From positions 1 to 31,124 of the forward strand of contig CAMBYJ010000002.1 in the NCBI GenBank assembly GCA_945872015.1: 31,124 bases of DNA. Reading direction: 5' to 3'. This DNA comes from Chitinophaga pinensis. GTDB taxonomy: Bacteria; Bacteroidota; Bacteroidia; AKYH767-A; OLB10. Below are positions 14,893 to 22,530 of this stretch, piece after piece. A model generated the notes under the pieces. The model searched no databases. It was given only the letters and a program-made list of their open reading frames with translations, and was not told where the DNA came from. Made by a program: the position numbers and the translations under genes. Each line of letters starts with the position of its first letter. The stretch's first letter is position 1.

Positions 14893-15261
14893 ATGATACA
14901 GCAAGAGTCAAGGCTCGTAGTAGCCGATAACAGTGGTGCCAAAGAGGTACTTTGTATCCGTGTGCTGGGCGGAACAGCTAAACGATATGCATCGTTAGGA
15001 GATAAAATAGTAGTTTCTGTGAAAAATGCATTACCTAGTGGTAACGTAAAGAAGGGAACTGTATCCAAAGCGGTAGTTGTTCGTGTTAGCAAAGAAGTTC
15101 GCCGCAACGACGGATCATACATTCGATTCGATGACAATGCAGTTGTACTGCTAAATAACCAAGATGAAATGCGTGGTACGCGTATTTTCGGACCAGTTGC
15201 ACGTGAATTACGTGAAAAACAGTTTATGAAAATCGTATCACTAGCTCCGGAGGTACTATAA
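14893..15261 (+). CDS. rplN: 50S ribosomal protein uL14
   Basis: The 122-residue protein starts MIQQESRLVVADNSGAKEVLCIRVLGG and has YIRFDDNAVVLLN and the C-terminal GTRIFGPVARELREKQFMKIVSLAPEVL, a textbook uL14. It lies at the subunit interface, and in other bacteria it is the docking site of RsfS. It starts the spc portion. The end of this gene carries GGAGGT, well spaced for the following rplX start. Confidence 0.98.
   Translation: MIQQESRLVVADNSGAKEVLCIRVLGGTAKRYASLGDKIVVSVKNALPSGNVKKGTVSKAVVVRVSKEVRRNDGSYIRFDDNAVVLLNNQDEMRGTRIFGPVARELREKQFMKIVSLAPEVL
15249..15254 (+). promoter_or_regulatory. rplX: SD-like GGAGGT upstream of rplX
   Basis: GGAGGT lies eight bases before the rplX ATG (15263), ideal SD spacing. 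It sits inside the last codons of rplN, which also encode a normal uL14 C-terminus, so it may be a coding coincidence. SD sequences are generally unused in Bacteroidota. Confidence 0.35.
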
Positions 15262-15262
15262 C

Positions 15263-15601
15263 ATGGAACGTAAATACAATAAACAACCAAAGCTTCACAT
15301 TCGCAAGGGCGATACAGTGAAAGTTATTGCAGGTGACTCAAAAGGTCAGCAAGGAAAAGTGCTTCAGGTTTTTCCTTTAAATAAGACTGCAATCGTTGAA
15401 AAAGTAAACTTGGTTTCTAAGCATACGAAACCAAATGCACAAAATACTCAAGGAGGCATAGTAAAGCAAGAAGCTCCTATTAACTTATCAAACTTACAAG
15501 TAGTAGATCCCAAATCTGGTAAAGCTACTCGTATCGGTAGAAAACTTGTTGACGGAAAATTAGTACGTTACGCTAAAAAATCTGGGGAGGAAATCAAGTA
15601 A
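15263..15601 (+). CDS. rplX: 50S ribosomal protein uL24
   Basis: The 112-residue protein has the KOW segment KGDTVKVIAGDSKGQQGKVLQVFP and KVNLVSKHTKP followed by EAPINLSNLQVVDPKSGKATRIG. uL24 starts 50S assembly by binding the 5' end of 23S rRNA. One base separates it from rplN, and its stop overlaps the rplE start as TAATG, so translation is probably coupled across rplN-rplX-rplE. Confidence 0.98.
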   Translation: MERKYNKQPKLHIRKGDTVKVIAGDSKGQQGKVLQVFPLNKTAIVEKVNLVSKHTKPNAQNTQGGIVKQEAPINLSNLQVVDPKSGKATRIGRKLVDGKLVRYAKKSGEEIK

Positions 15602-16158
15602 TGAACTTTGAACCGCGTTTAAAATCAAAATACCGCAGCGATATCGTTAAAGCGTTGCAGGAAAAATTTCAGTACAAAAGCAGTATGCAAGTACCTCGTT
15701 TAACAAAGATTTGTTTAAACCAGGGATTGGGTGATGCGGTTGCTGATAAGAAGATTATTGAATCTGCTATAAATGAAATGACTACAATTACAGGTCAAAA
15801 AGCAGTATCAACAAAATCTAGAAAAGATATCTCTAACTTTAAGTTACGTGCTGGCGTTCCAATCGGAGTACGTGTTACTTTAAGAGGAGACCGTATGTAT
15901 GAATTCCTAGATCGTTTGATCTCTGTTTCATTACCTCGTATCCGCGATTTCCGTGGAGTAAACGACAAGGGCTTTGATGGCCGTGGTAACTACACTCTAG
16001 GTGTAACAGAACAAATTATCTTCCCTGAAATCGATATCGACAAAGTGTCAAAAATCCAGGGTATGGATATCACCTTCGTAACTACAGCTACAAAAGATAG
16101 CGAAGCGATGGAACTATTAAAAGAATTTGGTATTCCTTTCAAGAATCAGAATAAATAA
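15601..16158 (+). CDS. rplE: 50S ribosomal protein uL5
   Basis: The 185-residue protein has LTKICLNQGLGDAVADKK, the GQKAVSTKSRKDISNFKLRAGVPIG loop, and DFRGVNDKGFDGRGNYTLGVTEQIIFPEI, all uL5 hallmarks. It binds 5S rRNA and touches the P-site tRNA. In E. coli the S8 repressor site lies at the start of this gene; I could not identify an S8-like internal-loop structure by eye. GGAGG lies ten bases before the start, within rplX. Confidence 0.98.
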   Translation: MNFEPRLKSKYRSDIVKALQEKFQYKSSMQVPRLTKICLNQGLGDAVADKKIIESAINEMTTITGQKAVSTKSRKDISNFKLRAGVPIGVRVTLRGDRMYEFLDRLISVSLPRIRDFRGVNDKGFDGRGNYTLGVTEQIIFPEIDIDKVSKIQGMDITFVTTATKDSEAMELLKEFGIPFKNQNK

Positions 16159-16169
16159 AATTTCAAACG

Positions 16170-16439
16170 ATGTCAAAAGAATCAATTAAGGCGCGTGAAT
16201 TAAAGCGTATCCGTGCGGTTGAAAAATATGCTGAAAAACGCAAAGAATTAAAAGAAGCAGGAGACTATGATGCTTTACAAAAGCTTCCTAGAAATGCAAA
16301 TCCTTGCCGCGTTAGAAACCGTTGCAAATTAACTGGTCGCCCTCGTGGATATATGCGTCAGTTTGGAATTTCAAGGGTAATGTTCAGAAAACTGGCACTT
16401 GAAGGAAAAATTGCAGGAGTTACCAAAGCAAGCTGGTAA
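16170..16439 (+). CDS. rpsN: 30S ribosomal protein uS14 (zinc-independent form)
   Basis: The protein has 89 residues. It ends with NRCKLTGRPRGYMRQFGISRVMFRKLALEGKIAGVTKASW, the uS14 core. It is the long type without the paired CxxC zinc ribbon of the short form; only two isolated Cys occur (in NPCRVRNRC), not a four-ligand site. It belongs to the 30S head. It is 11 bases from rplE. Confidence 0.97.
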   Translation: MSKESIKARELKRIRAVEKYAEKRKELKEAGDYDALQKLPRNANPCRVRNRCKLTGRPRGYMRQFGISRVMFRKLALEGKIAGVTKASW

Positions 16440-16478
16440 TTAAACAGAATAATTTAATAAACAGAGAATAATTTAATC

Positions 16479-16880
16479 ATGTATACAGATCCAATCGCTG
16501 ATTACCTTACAAGAATTCGTAATGCGGCAAAAGCAAATCACCGCGTTGTAGAGGTTCCTGCTTCTAATATGAAGAAGCAGATGACAAAGATTCTTTATGA
16601 TAAAGGCTTTATTGCGAATTACAAGTTTGAAGAAACTGACAACAAACAAGGTTTGATTAAAATCGCTTTGAAGTATAACCCGATTACAAAAATGTCGGCT
16701 ATCGCTTCAATTCGCAGAGTAAGTAAGCCTGGTTTACGTAAATATGTAAATGCAGAAAAACTTCCTAGAGTTATTAATGGACTAGGGATAGCAATCGTTT
16801 CAACTTCACGTGGCTTGATGACGGATAAAGAAGCTCGTCAATTGCACGTAGGTGGTGAAGTAATTTGCTATGTATATTAA
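16479..16880 (+). CDS. rpsH: 30S ribosomal protein uS8
   Basis: The 133-residue protein starts MYTDPIADYLTRIRNAAKANH and contains SMKK-type VPASNMKKQMTKILYDKGFI and the C-terminal STSRGLMTDKEARQLHVGGEVICYVY, diagnostic for uS8. It binds helix 21 of 16S rRNA, and in E. coli it represses the spc operon. The leader is A-rich (cagagaataatttaatc) with no SD sequence. Confidence 0.98.
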   Translation: MYTDPIADYLTRIRNAAKANHRVVEVPASNMKKQMTKILYDKGFIANYKFEETDNKQGLIKIALKYNPITKMSAIASIRRVSKPGLRKYVNAEKLPRVINGLGIAIVSTSRGLMTDKEARQLHVGGEVICYVY

Positions 16881-16904
16881 TCATTAAAATAAAAGACGAA
16901 GAAT

Positions 16905-17459
16905 ATGTCACGCGTAGGAAAACTACCCATTCAAATACCAGGCGGAGTACAAGTGAGTGTTAATGGCACTGAGGTATCCGTAAAAGGACCAAAAGGTTCT
17001 TTGATTCAAAAGATCGATGATGGCATCAATGTAAATATTGAAGGTTCTGAAATCGTATTGACTAGAGCAACAGATCAAAAGAGACATCGTGCGATGCATG
17101 GTTTATACCGCGCATTAATCAATAATATGGTTACTGGTGTTTCTTCAGGTTATAAAATCGAGCAAGAACTAGTTGGGGTAGGTTATCGTGCTACAAATCA
17201 AGGAAACGTTCTTGATTTAGTATTGGGTTACTCTCACCATGTAGTTTTCGAATTACCTGATGAAATTAAAGTTTCTACTCGCCAGGATAAAGGTCAAAAT
17301 CCGATTATCACGTTGGAAAGTCATGATAAGCAATTATTAGGACAGGTAGCAGCGAAAATCAGATCATTACGTAAGCCTGAGCCATACAAAGGAAAAGGTA
17401 TTAAGTTCGTTGGCGAATCATTACGCCGTAAAGCAGGTAAATCAGCTTCTAAAAAATAA
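16905..17459 (+). CDS. rplF: 50S ribosomal protein uL6
   Basis: The 184-residue protein starts MSRVGKLPIQIPGGVQVSVNG and has two repeated alpha/beta domains, with GYKIEQELVGVGYRATNQG between them and the C-terminal RKPEPYKGKGIKFVGESLRRKAGKS. It supports the sarcin-ricin loop region used by the translational GTPases. It is followed by a 36-base gap that folds into a hairpin. Confidence 0.98.
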   Translation: MSRVGKLPIQIPGGVQVSVNGTEVSVKGPKGSLIQKIDDGINVNIEGSEIVLTRATDQKRHRAMHGLYRALINNMVTGVSSGYKIEQELVGVGYRATNQGNVLDLVLGYSHHVVFELPDEIKVSTRQDKGQNPIITLESHDKQLLGQVAAKIRSLRKPEPYKGKGIKFVGESLRRKAGKSASKK

Positions 17460-17463
17460 TAAA

Positions 17464-17494
17464 ATTCAGTCACTCATAAAGTGGTTATTTGAAT
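17464..17494 (+). promoter_or_regulatory. Hairpin spanning the rplF-rplR gap
   Basis: The outer stem ATTCA (17464-17468) pairs with TGAAT (17490-17494). The inner stem CACT (17471-17474) pairs with AGTG (17480-17483), extendable by G-T pairs. The fold ends one base before the rplR ATG and could limit ribosome access. The stems are short, so this is only a candidate. Confidence 0.28.
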
Positions 17495-17495
17495 C

Positions 17496-17849
17496 ATGCA
17501 AGATAAAAAGATATTACGCAGAAATAAGATACGCTCACGTATCCGCAAGGCCGTAAACGGAACGGCAGAATGCCCAAGGTTATCAGTGTTTCGTTCTAAC
17601 AAGGCAATATATGCTCAGATAATTGACGATTTAAAAGGTCATACAATTGTTGCTGCTTCATCAATGGAAAGTGGAGTAGATAAGAAAGCGAACAAAGTAG
17701 ATCAAGCAATCGCAGTAGGTAAATTAGTAGCACAGAAAGCTACGGCAGCTGGTGTTTCAGCAGTAGTTTTTGACCGTGGAGGATATTTATATCATGGTCG
17801 TGTGAAAGCATTGGCAGAAGGTGCTCGTGAAGCAGGACTTAAATTTTAA
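17496..17849 (+). CDS. rplR: 50S ribosomal protein uL18
   Basis: The 117-residue protein contains RRNKIRSRIRKAVNGTAECPRLSVFRSNKAIYAQIID, HTIVAASS and the conserved end AVVFDRGGYLYHGRVKALAEGAREAGLKF. uL18 brings 5S rRNA into the large subunit with uL5. The start ATG lies at the base of a predicted hairpin. Confidence 0.98.
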   Translation: MQDKKILRRNKIRSRIRKAVNGTAECPRLSVFRSNKAIYAQIIDDLKGHTIVAASSMESGVDKKANKVDQAIAVGKLVAQKATAAGVSAVVFDRGGYLYHGRVKALAEGAREAGLKF

Positions 17850-17877
17850 TTATTAACGATAGACATTCATTAACAAG

Positions 17878-18393
17878 ATGATTCAAAATAGTAAACGTGT
17901 AAAGTCAACTGATACAGAACTTCACGATAAATTAGTGGCAGTAAACCGTGTTACCAAAGTAACTAAAGGTGGACGTGCATTTGGATTTGCAGCGATTGTT
18001 GTTGTAGGTGATGAAAAAGGCGTTGTTGGTCATGGTTTAGGAAAAGCTAAAGAGGTTTCTGATGCAGTTACCAAGTCGATTGATGATGCAAAGAAAAACC
18101 TTGTAAAAGTTCCAGTTCACAGAGGTACAGTTCCTCATGAGCAAGAAGGTAAGTTTGGTGGTGCAAGAGTATTCTTGAAGCCAGCAGCTCCGGGAACAGG
18201 AGTAATTGCAGGTGGTGCGATGCGCGCTGTGTTAGAGAGCGTTGGAATTACAGACGTACTTGCTAAATCTAAAGGATCATCAAACCCTCACAACGTAGTT
18301 AAAGCTACAATCGATGCATTGCTAAAAATGCGCGATCCTCATGCAGTAGCTATGCAAAGAGGAGTTGAATTATCAAAAGTATTTAACGGCTAA
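17878..18393 (+). CDS. rpsE: 30S ribosomal protein uS5
   Basis: The 171-residue protein has the double-stranded RNA-binding-like N-domain (LVAVNRVTKVTKGGRAFGFAAIVVVGDEKGVVGHGLGKAKEV) and the C-domain with HRGTVPHEQEGKFGGARVFLKPAAPGTGVIAGGAMRAVLESVG. The loop VTKGGR, where spectinomycin-resistance changes occur in other bacteria, looks wild type. uS5 helps maintain decoding accuracy and the mRNA entry channel. Confidence 0.98.
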   Translation: MIQNSKRVKSTDTELHDKLVAVNRVTKVTKGGRAFGFAAIVVVGDEKGVVGHGLGKAKEVSDAVTKSIDDAKKNLVKVPVHRGTVPHEQEGKFGGARVFLKPAAPGTGVIAGGAMRAVLESVGITDVLAKSKGSSNPHNVVKATIDALLKMRDPHAVAMQRGVELSKVFNG

Positions 18394-18423
18394 GATTAAT
18401 TTATATAAAAAGCAAGACTGAAA

Positions 18424-18600
18424 ATGGCAACATTATCAATTACACAATTAAAAAGCGGAATTGACCGTAGCGAAAACCAAAAGCGTACTTTAAAGGCTCT
18501 AGGTCTTCGTATGCACAAAACGGTTGAGTTAAACGACACACCTCAGTTAAGAGGAATGATTGCAAAAGTGTCACATTTAGTTAAAGTAGTAGAAAAATAA
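18424..18600 (+). CDS. rpmD: 50S ribosomal protein uL30
   Basis: This 58-codon ORF starts MATLSITQLKSGIDRSENQ and continues with the uL30 signature TLKALGLRMHKTVELNDTPQ, then RGMIAKVSHLVKVVEK. Length and position between rpsE and rplO are exactly as expected for uL30. The ATG follows an A-rich leader (agcaagactgaaa) without an SD sequence. Confidence 0.97.
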   Translation: MATLSITQLKSGIDRSENQKRTLKALGLRMHKTVELNDTPQLRGMIAKVSHLVKVVEK

Positions 18601-18606
18601 TCCTTA

Positions 18607-18623
18607 AGATATAAAGAATATCT
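18607..18623 (+). promoter_or_regulatory. Hairpin just upstream of rplO
   Basis: AGATAT (18607-18612) pairs perfectly with ATATCT (18618-18623) around AAAGA, ending four bases before the rplO ATG. The stem is AU-rich and therefore weak; its position in the initiation region is the main point of interest. Confidence 0.22.
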
Positions 18624-18627
18624 CATC

Positions 18628-19071
18628 ATGGAATTAAATAATTTGAAACCTGCGAATGGCGCAGTAAAAAATAGAAAAAGAATAGGTCGCGGAGCAGGTT
18701 CTGGTCACGGTGGAACTTCTACACGTGGACACAAAGGTGCTGGATCTCGTAGTGGAAATAGTCGTAAGATTGGTTTCGAAGGGGGACAAATGCCTTTACA
18801 ACGTCGTTTACCTAAATTCGGATTTAAAAACATTAACCGTGTAGAATACACAGGTATCAATTTAGATGTTTTAGAAAAATTAGCAGCTCAAGGTATTAAT
18901 GAGTTTACTCATGAGACTTTTGTTAAGAAGGGATTAGCATCAAAGAATGATTTAGTAAAGATATTAGGGCGTGGAACTTTAACTGCAAAGGTTAATATTA
19001 CAGCACACGCTTTCTCATCAACAGCAAAAGAAGCAATTGAAAAAGTAGGCGGAAGCACCGCAACTCTATAA
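18628..19071 (+). CDS. rplO: 50S ribosomal protein uL15
   Basis: The 147-residue protein starts MELNNLKPANGAVKNRKRIGRGAGSGHGGTSTRGHKG, the flexible glycine-rich N-terminal extension of uL15, followed by GFEGGQMPLQRRLPKFGFKN and a globular C-terminal part. It is a late 50S assembly protein. It lies six bases from secY, with which it is usually cotranscribed. Confidence 0.98.
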   Translation: MELNNLKPANGAVKNRKRIGRGAGSGHGGTSTRGHKGAGSRSGNSRKIGFEGGQMPLQRRLPKFGFKNINRVEYTGINLDVLEKLAAQGINEFTHETFVKKGLASKNDLVKILGRGTLTAKVNITAHAFSSTAKEAIEKVGGSTATL

Positions 19072-19077
19072 GCGCTT

Positions 19078-20436
19078 ATGAAAAACTTTATCCAGACTCT
19101 TCAGAACATCTTTAAGATTGACGATTTAAGAACAAGAATCGTAAATACAATTTTGTTCTTATTAATTTACCGTTTGGCAGCACATGTTGTATTGCCTGGG
19201 GTAGATCCTTCTCAATTATCTGGTTTGAAAGACCAGACTTCAGGCGGTATTTTAGGCTTGTTGGATATGTTTGCCGGTGGAGCTTTTTCTCAAGCTTCTA
19301 TTGTTGCATTAGGAATTATGCCTTACATATCAGCTTCAATTGTTGTTCAGTTGTTGGGTATAGCAGTGCCTTACTTCCAAAAATTACAAAAGGAAGGCGA
19401 GAGTGGTAGAAATAAGTTGAATCAATTTACGCGTATTTTAACTGTAATCGTTGTAATGTTTCAAGCTCCAGGTTATTTGATTAACTTAAAGACTCAGGCG
19501 CCCGGTGCAATTATCGCATATACTAATCCAGGATTAATTTCACCTACCTTCTTTATGATTATGGCAACTTTAATCATTATTGGTGGTACTTTATTCGTAA
19601 TGTGGTTAGGAGAGCGTATCACCGAAAAGGGAATTGGTAATGGTATATCTTTAATTATCATGACAGGTATCATTGCGCGTTTGCCTTTTGCATTACGTGA
19701 TGAGTTCTTCTCTCGTTTAAATGAGCAGGGTGGTGGATTAGTGGTTTTCTTAATCGAGATTGTAGCATTATTTGCGATTGTAATGGCAGTAATTTTATTA
19801 GTTCAAGGTACTCGAAAAATTCCAGTACAATTTGCAAAGAAGATTGTTGGTAATAAACAATACGGCGGAGCACGTCAATATATACCATTGAAAGTTAATG
19901 CAGCTGGTGTAATGCCAATTGTGTTTGCTCAAGCAATTATGTTTATTCCTGCTTATATAGCTCAATTTTTCCCTGAGTCTGATATGTGGAGAGGATTTGC
20001 AGCTTCAATTACTGATTTCAATTCAGGATTATACAATGTTGTTTTCGCAACTTTAATTATCCTATTCACTTATTTCTATACTGCTATCGCTGTCAATCCT
20101 AGTCAGATGGCAGATGATATGAAAAAGAATGGTGGATTTATACCTGGAGTTAAACCTGGTCGCAAGACTTCGGAGTTTATTGATGACGTAATGTCAAAAA
20201 TTACATTACCTGGGTCTATCTTCTTAGCATTAGTTGCAATTATGCCAACTTTTGCAAAGGCTATTGGAATTAATTCAAACTTTGCACAGTTTTATGGTGG
20301 TACTTCATTGTTAATTACAGTGGGTGTTATCCTAGATACATTGCAACAAATAGAAAGTCATTTGCTTATGCGTCATTACGATGGATTGATGAAATCAGGA
20401 CGCATTAAAGGTCGCTCAACACCTGCAACTGCCTAA
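19078..20436 (+). CDS. secY: Preprotein translocase subunit SecY
   Basis: The 452-residue integral membrane protein has about ten hydrophobic segments. Hallmarks are LPGVDPSQL after the first helix, the plug-region GGILGLLDMFAGGAFSQASIVALGIMPYISASIVVQL, GERITEKGIGNGISLIIMTGI, and the cytosolic loops with QGTRKIPVQFAKK and MADDMKKNGGFIPGVKPGR. SecY forms the inner-membrane channel with SecE and SecG and feeds the Sec step needed by T9SS cargo such as the protein at 3086-4966. Its location inside the spc operon is standard. Confidence 0.98.
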   Translation: MKNFIQTLQNIFKIDDLRTRIVNTILFLLIYRLAAHVVLPGVDPSQLSGLKDQTSGGILGLLDMFAGGAFSQASIVALGIMPYISASIVVQLLGIAVPYFQKLQKEGESGRNKLNQFTRILTVIVVMFQAPGYLINLKTQAPGAIIAYTNPGLISPTFFMIMATLIIIGGTLFVMWLGERITEKGIGNGISLIIMTGIIARLPFALRDEFFSRLNEQGGGLVVFLIEIVALFAIVMAVILLVQGTRKIPVQFAKKIVGNKQYGGARQYIPLKVNAAGVMPIVFAQAIMFIPAYIAQFFPESDMWRGFAASITDFNSGLYNVVFATLIILFTYFYTAIAVNPSQMADDMKKNGGFIPGVKPGRKTSEFIDDVMSKITLPGSIFLALVAIMPTFAKAIGINSNFAQFYGGTSLLITVGVILDTLQQIESHLLMRHYDGLMKSGRIKGRSTPATA

Positions 20437-20457
20437 TTTGTTTATACACGGAAGTTG

Positions 20458-21279
20458 ATGAGCAGCGGAGTAATAGTGTATAAAACAAAGGAAGAAATTG
20501 AGCAACAAAGAGAGAGTTCTTTACTTGTTGGAAAGACATTGGCTGAAGTAGCCAGTAATTTGAAACCTGGAGTAACCACTTTGCAATTGGACACGATTGC
20601 GGAGCAGTTTATCAGAGATCATCAGGCCGAGCCTTCGTTTAAAGGATACCATGGATATAAGCATTCATTGTGTATTTCAGTAAATGAGGAAGTGGTTCAT
20701 GGTATACCCGGTTCACGAGTTATCATGGATGGAGATATTGTTTCTATCGATTGTGGAGTGTTTAAGAATGGATTTCATGGAGATTCAGCTTATACATTTC
20801 CCATTGGTGTTGTTTCTGAAGATGTTTTAAACTTACTAAGAGTCACAAAAACATCGTTGATGCAAGGAATAGCCAAAGCACGAAACGGCAATAGAGTAGG
20901 TGATATTAGTGCTGCAGTTCAGGAATATGCTGAATCGTTTGGTTATGGAGTAGTGAGGGAGTTAGTTGGACATGGAGTAGGTAGAAATCTTCACGAAAAA
21001 CCTGAGGTGCCGAATTACGGAAAACGTTCTTCTGGACCTGTGCTGAATGAAGGAATGGTTATAGCAATTGAACCAATGATTAATATGGGGCCACGTCACA
21101 TCAGACAATTAAAAGATGGCTGGACAGTGATAACCTTAGACCGATTACCTTCAGCTCATTTCGAGCATACAGTAGCAATTACTGATAGCATGCCCGATGT
21201 CTTAAGTTCTTTCCAAGAAATTGAAAACGCAATAACAAAAAATAAAAATATAACCGAGGTCATCTCGACGAAAATATAG
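20458..21279 (+). CDS. map: Type I methionine aminopeptidase
   Basis: The protein has 273 residues from ATG 20458; a TTG directly before it is an unlikely start. The M24 fold carries all metal ligands: Asp98 (SIDCG), Asp109 (GDSAY), His172 (GHGVG), Glu205 (AIEPM) and Glu236 (FEHTVA), plus the substrate-side His81 (HGIPG). It removes the N-terminal Met from nascent proteins in the cytoplasm. The secY-map-infA order without adk is common in Bacteroidota. Three bases separate it from infA. Confidence 0.97.
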   Translation: MSSGVIVYKTKEEIEQQRESSLLVGKTLAEVASNLKPGVTTLQLDTIAEQFIRDHQAEPSFKGYHGYKHSLCISVNEEVVHGIPGSRVIMDGDIVSIDCGVFKNGFHGDSAYTFPIGVVSEDVLNLLRVTKTSLMQGIAKARNGNRVGDISAAVQEYAESFGYGVVRELVGHGVGRNLHEKPEVPNYGKRSSGPVLNEGMVIAIEPMINMGPRHIRQLKDGWTVITLDRLPSAHFEHTVAITDSMPDVLSSFQEIENAITKNKNITEVISTKI

Positions 21280-21282
21280 TAT

Positions 21283-21501
21283 ATGTCAAAACAACCAGCA
21301 ATTGAGCAAGATGGGGCGATAGTAGAAGCCCTTTCCAACGCAACATTTCGCGTTGAGCTTGAAAATGGTCATGAGATAATAGCTCATATTTCTGGAAAGA
21401 TGAGAATGAATTATATTAAAATCCTCCCTGGCGATAGAGTAAAAGTGGAAATGTCACCATACGATTTATCAAAAGGCAGAATAACATACAGATATAAATA
21501 A
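21283..21501 (+). CDS. infA: Translation initiation factor IF-1
   Basis: The 72-residue single OB-fold protein contains DGAIVEALSNATFRVELENGHEIIAHISGKMRMNYI and GDRVKVEMSPYDLSKGRITYRYK, the standard IF-1 sequence and length. It occupies the A site of the 30S subunit during initiation. Its start is three bases after map, so reinitiation is likely. Confidence 0.98.
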   Translation: MSKQPAIEQDGAIVEALSNATFRVELENGHEIIAHISGKMRMNYIKILPGDRVKVEMSPYDLSKGRITYRYK

Positions 21502-21513
21502 CAGTAAAATCAT

Positions 21514-21529
21514 AATTGGAATCCCAATT
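21514..21529 (+). promoter_or_regulatory. Hairpin between infA and rpmJ
   Basis: AATTGG (21514-21519) pairs with CCAATT (21524-21529) around AATC, 14 bases before the rpmJ ATG. It is AU-rich and is followed by AAAATAAC, not a T-run, so it is not a terminator. Confidence 0.22.
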
Positions 21530-21543
21530 AAAATAACAGGAAA

Positions 21544-21660
21544 ATGAAAGTACGCCCATCCTTAAAAAAGCGCAGCGCCGATTGTAAAATCGTACGTCGT
21601 AAAGGTCGCCTTTATGTAATCAACAAGAAAAACCCACGCTATAAAATGCGTCAAGGGTAA
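21544..21660 (+). CDS. rpmJ: 50S ribosomal protein bL36 (zinc-less form)
   Basis: This 38-codon ORF starts MKVRPSLKKR and ends PRYKMRQG, with CKIVRRKG in the middle, matching bL36 in length and sequence. Of the usual zinc ligands (Cys11, Cys14, Cys27, His33), only Cys14 remains; the others are Ser, Asn and Tyr. It is therefore the zinc-independent type, which does not depend on zinc supply. Position between infA and rpsM is standard. The leader (aataacaggaaa) is A-rich. Confidence 0.97.
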   Translation: MKVRPSLKKRSADCKIVRRKGRLYVINKKNPRYKMRQG

Positions 21661-21702
21661 TAACCATTAAATTTGTCAAACATTAAGTAATTATATCCTT
21701 CA

Positions 21703-22080
21703 ATGGCTCGTATATCAGGTATAGATTTACCAAAGAATAAAAGAGGTGAGATCGGTCTCACATACATCTTCGGAATTGGACGCTCAAGCGCTCAAAAAAT
21801 TCTTGCAGAAGCTGGAGTTAGCTTCGATAAGAAAGTTAATGAGTGGAACGATGATGAGTTAACAAAAATCCGTACAATCATTAATGATCAATTTAAAGTG
21901 GAAGGAGCATTACGTTCTGAGACTCAGTTGAACATTAAGCGTTTAATGGACATCGGTTGCTACCGTGGTGTTCGTCACCGTTCAGGTTTGCCTGTTCGTG
22001 GACAACGTACAAAAAACAACTGTCGTACCCGTAAAGGAAAGCGTAAGACAGTAGCAAATAAAAAGAAAGTAACTAAGTAA
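21703..22080 (+). CDS. rpsM: 30S ribosomal protein uS13
   Basis: The 125-residue protein starts MARISGIDLPKNKRGEIGLTYIFGIG and has the basic C-terminal part YRGVRHRSGLPVRGQRTKNNCRTRKGKRKTVANKKK, typical for uS13. It lies in the 30S head, contacts the P-site tRNA and bridges to the 50S subunit. It starts the alpha portion of the cluster, with a 42-base leader after rpmJ and no visible promoter. Confidence 0.98.
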   Translation: MARISGIDLPKNKRGEIGLTYIFGIGRSSAQKILAEAGVSFDKKVNEWNDDELTKIRTIINDQFKVEGALRSETQLNIKRLMDIGCYRGVRHRSGLPVRGQRTKNNCRTRKGKRKTVANKKKVTK

Positions 22081-22104
22081 TAATTGAAAAGATAATCCAT
22101 AACA

Positions 22105-22494
22105 ATGGCTAAACAAACTAAAGCTGTAAAGAAAAAAGTAGTAAAAGTTGAGGCTGCAGGAGAGGCGCATATCAGTGCTACTTTTAACAACATTATCATT
22201 AGCTTGACAAATACTTCTGGTCAGGTTATTTCATGGGCTTCTGCCGGAAAGATGGGATTCAGAGGTTCAAAGAAAAACACACCATACGCTGCTCAGTTAG
22301 CTGCTGCAGATTGTTCTAAAGTTGCTTTCGACTTAGGACTTCGTAAGGTAAAGGTTTTTGTTAAAGGACCTGGTTCTGGACGTGAGTCTGCAATCCGTAC
22401 AATTCATACCTCAGGTATTGAAGTTACAGAGATCATGGATATCACTCCAATTCCTCACAATGGATGTCGTCCTCCTAAGAAGAGAAGAATCTAA
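22105..22494 (+). CDS. rpsK: 30S ribosomal protein uS11
   Basis: The 129-residue protein has AHISATFNNIIISLTNTSGQVISWASAGKMGFRGSKKNTPYAAQ and the C-terminal ITPIPHNGCRPPKKRRI, diagnostic for uS11. It sits on the 30S platform near the mRNA exit, next to bS18 and bS21. The N-terminus (KQTKAVKKKVVKVE) is lysine-rich. Confidence 0.98.
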   Translation: MAKQTKAVKKKVVKVEAAGEAHISATFNNIIISLTNTSGQVISWASAGKMGFRGSKKNTPYAAQLAAADCSKVAFDLGLRKVKVFVKGPGSGRESAIRTIHTSGIEVTEIMDITPIPHNGCRPPKKRRI

Positions 22495-22530
22495 TCAATT
22501 TTAAACCACTTAACGAGATAATAATTTACA

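Noticed and set aside
14847..15290. 147-codon antisense ORF over rplN
   Set aside because: It overlaps rplN fully, shows no recognisable protein features, and is explained by the codon bias of rplN.
20455..20457. TTG start of map
   Set aside because: It is followed immediately by ATG 20458, the more likely start; the extra residue has no support.
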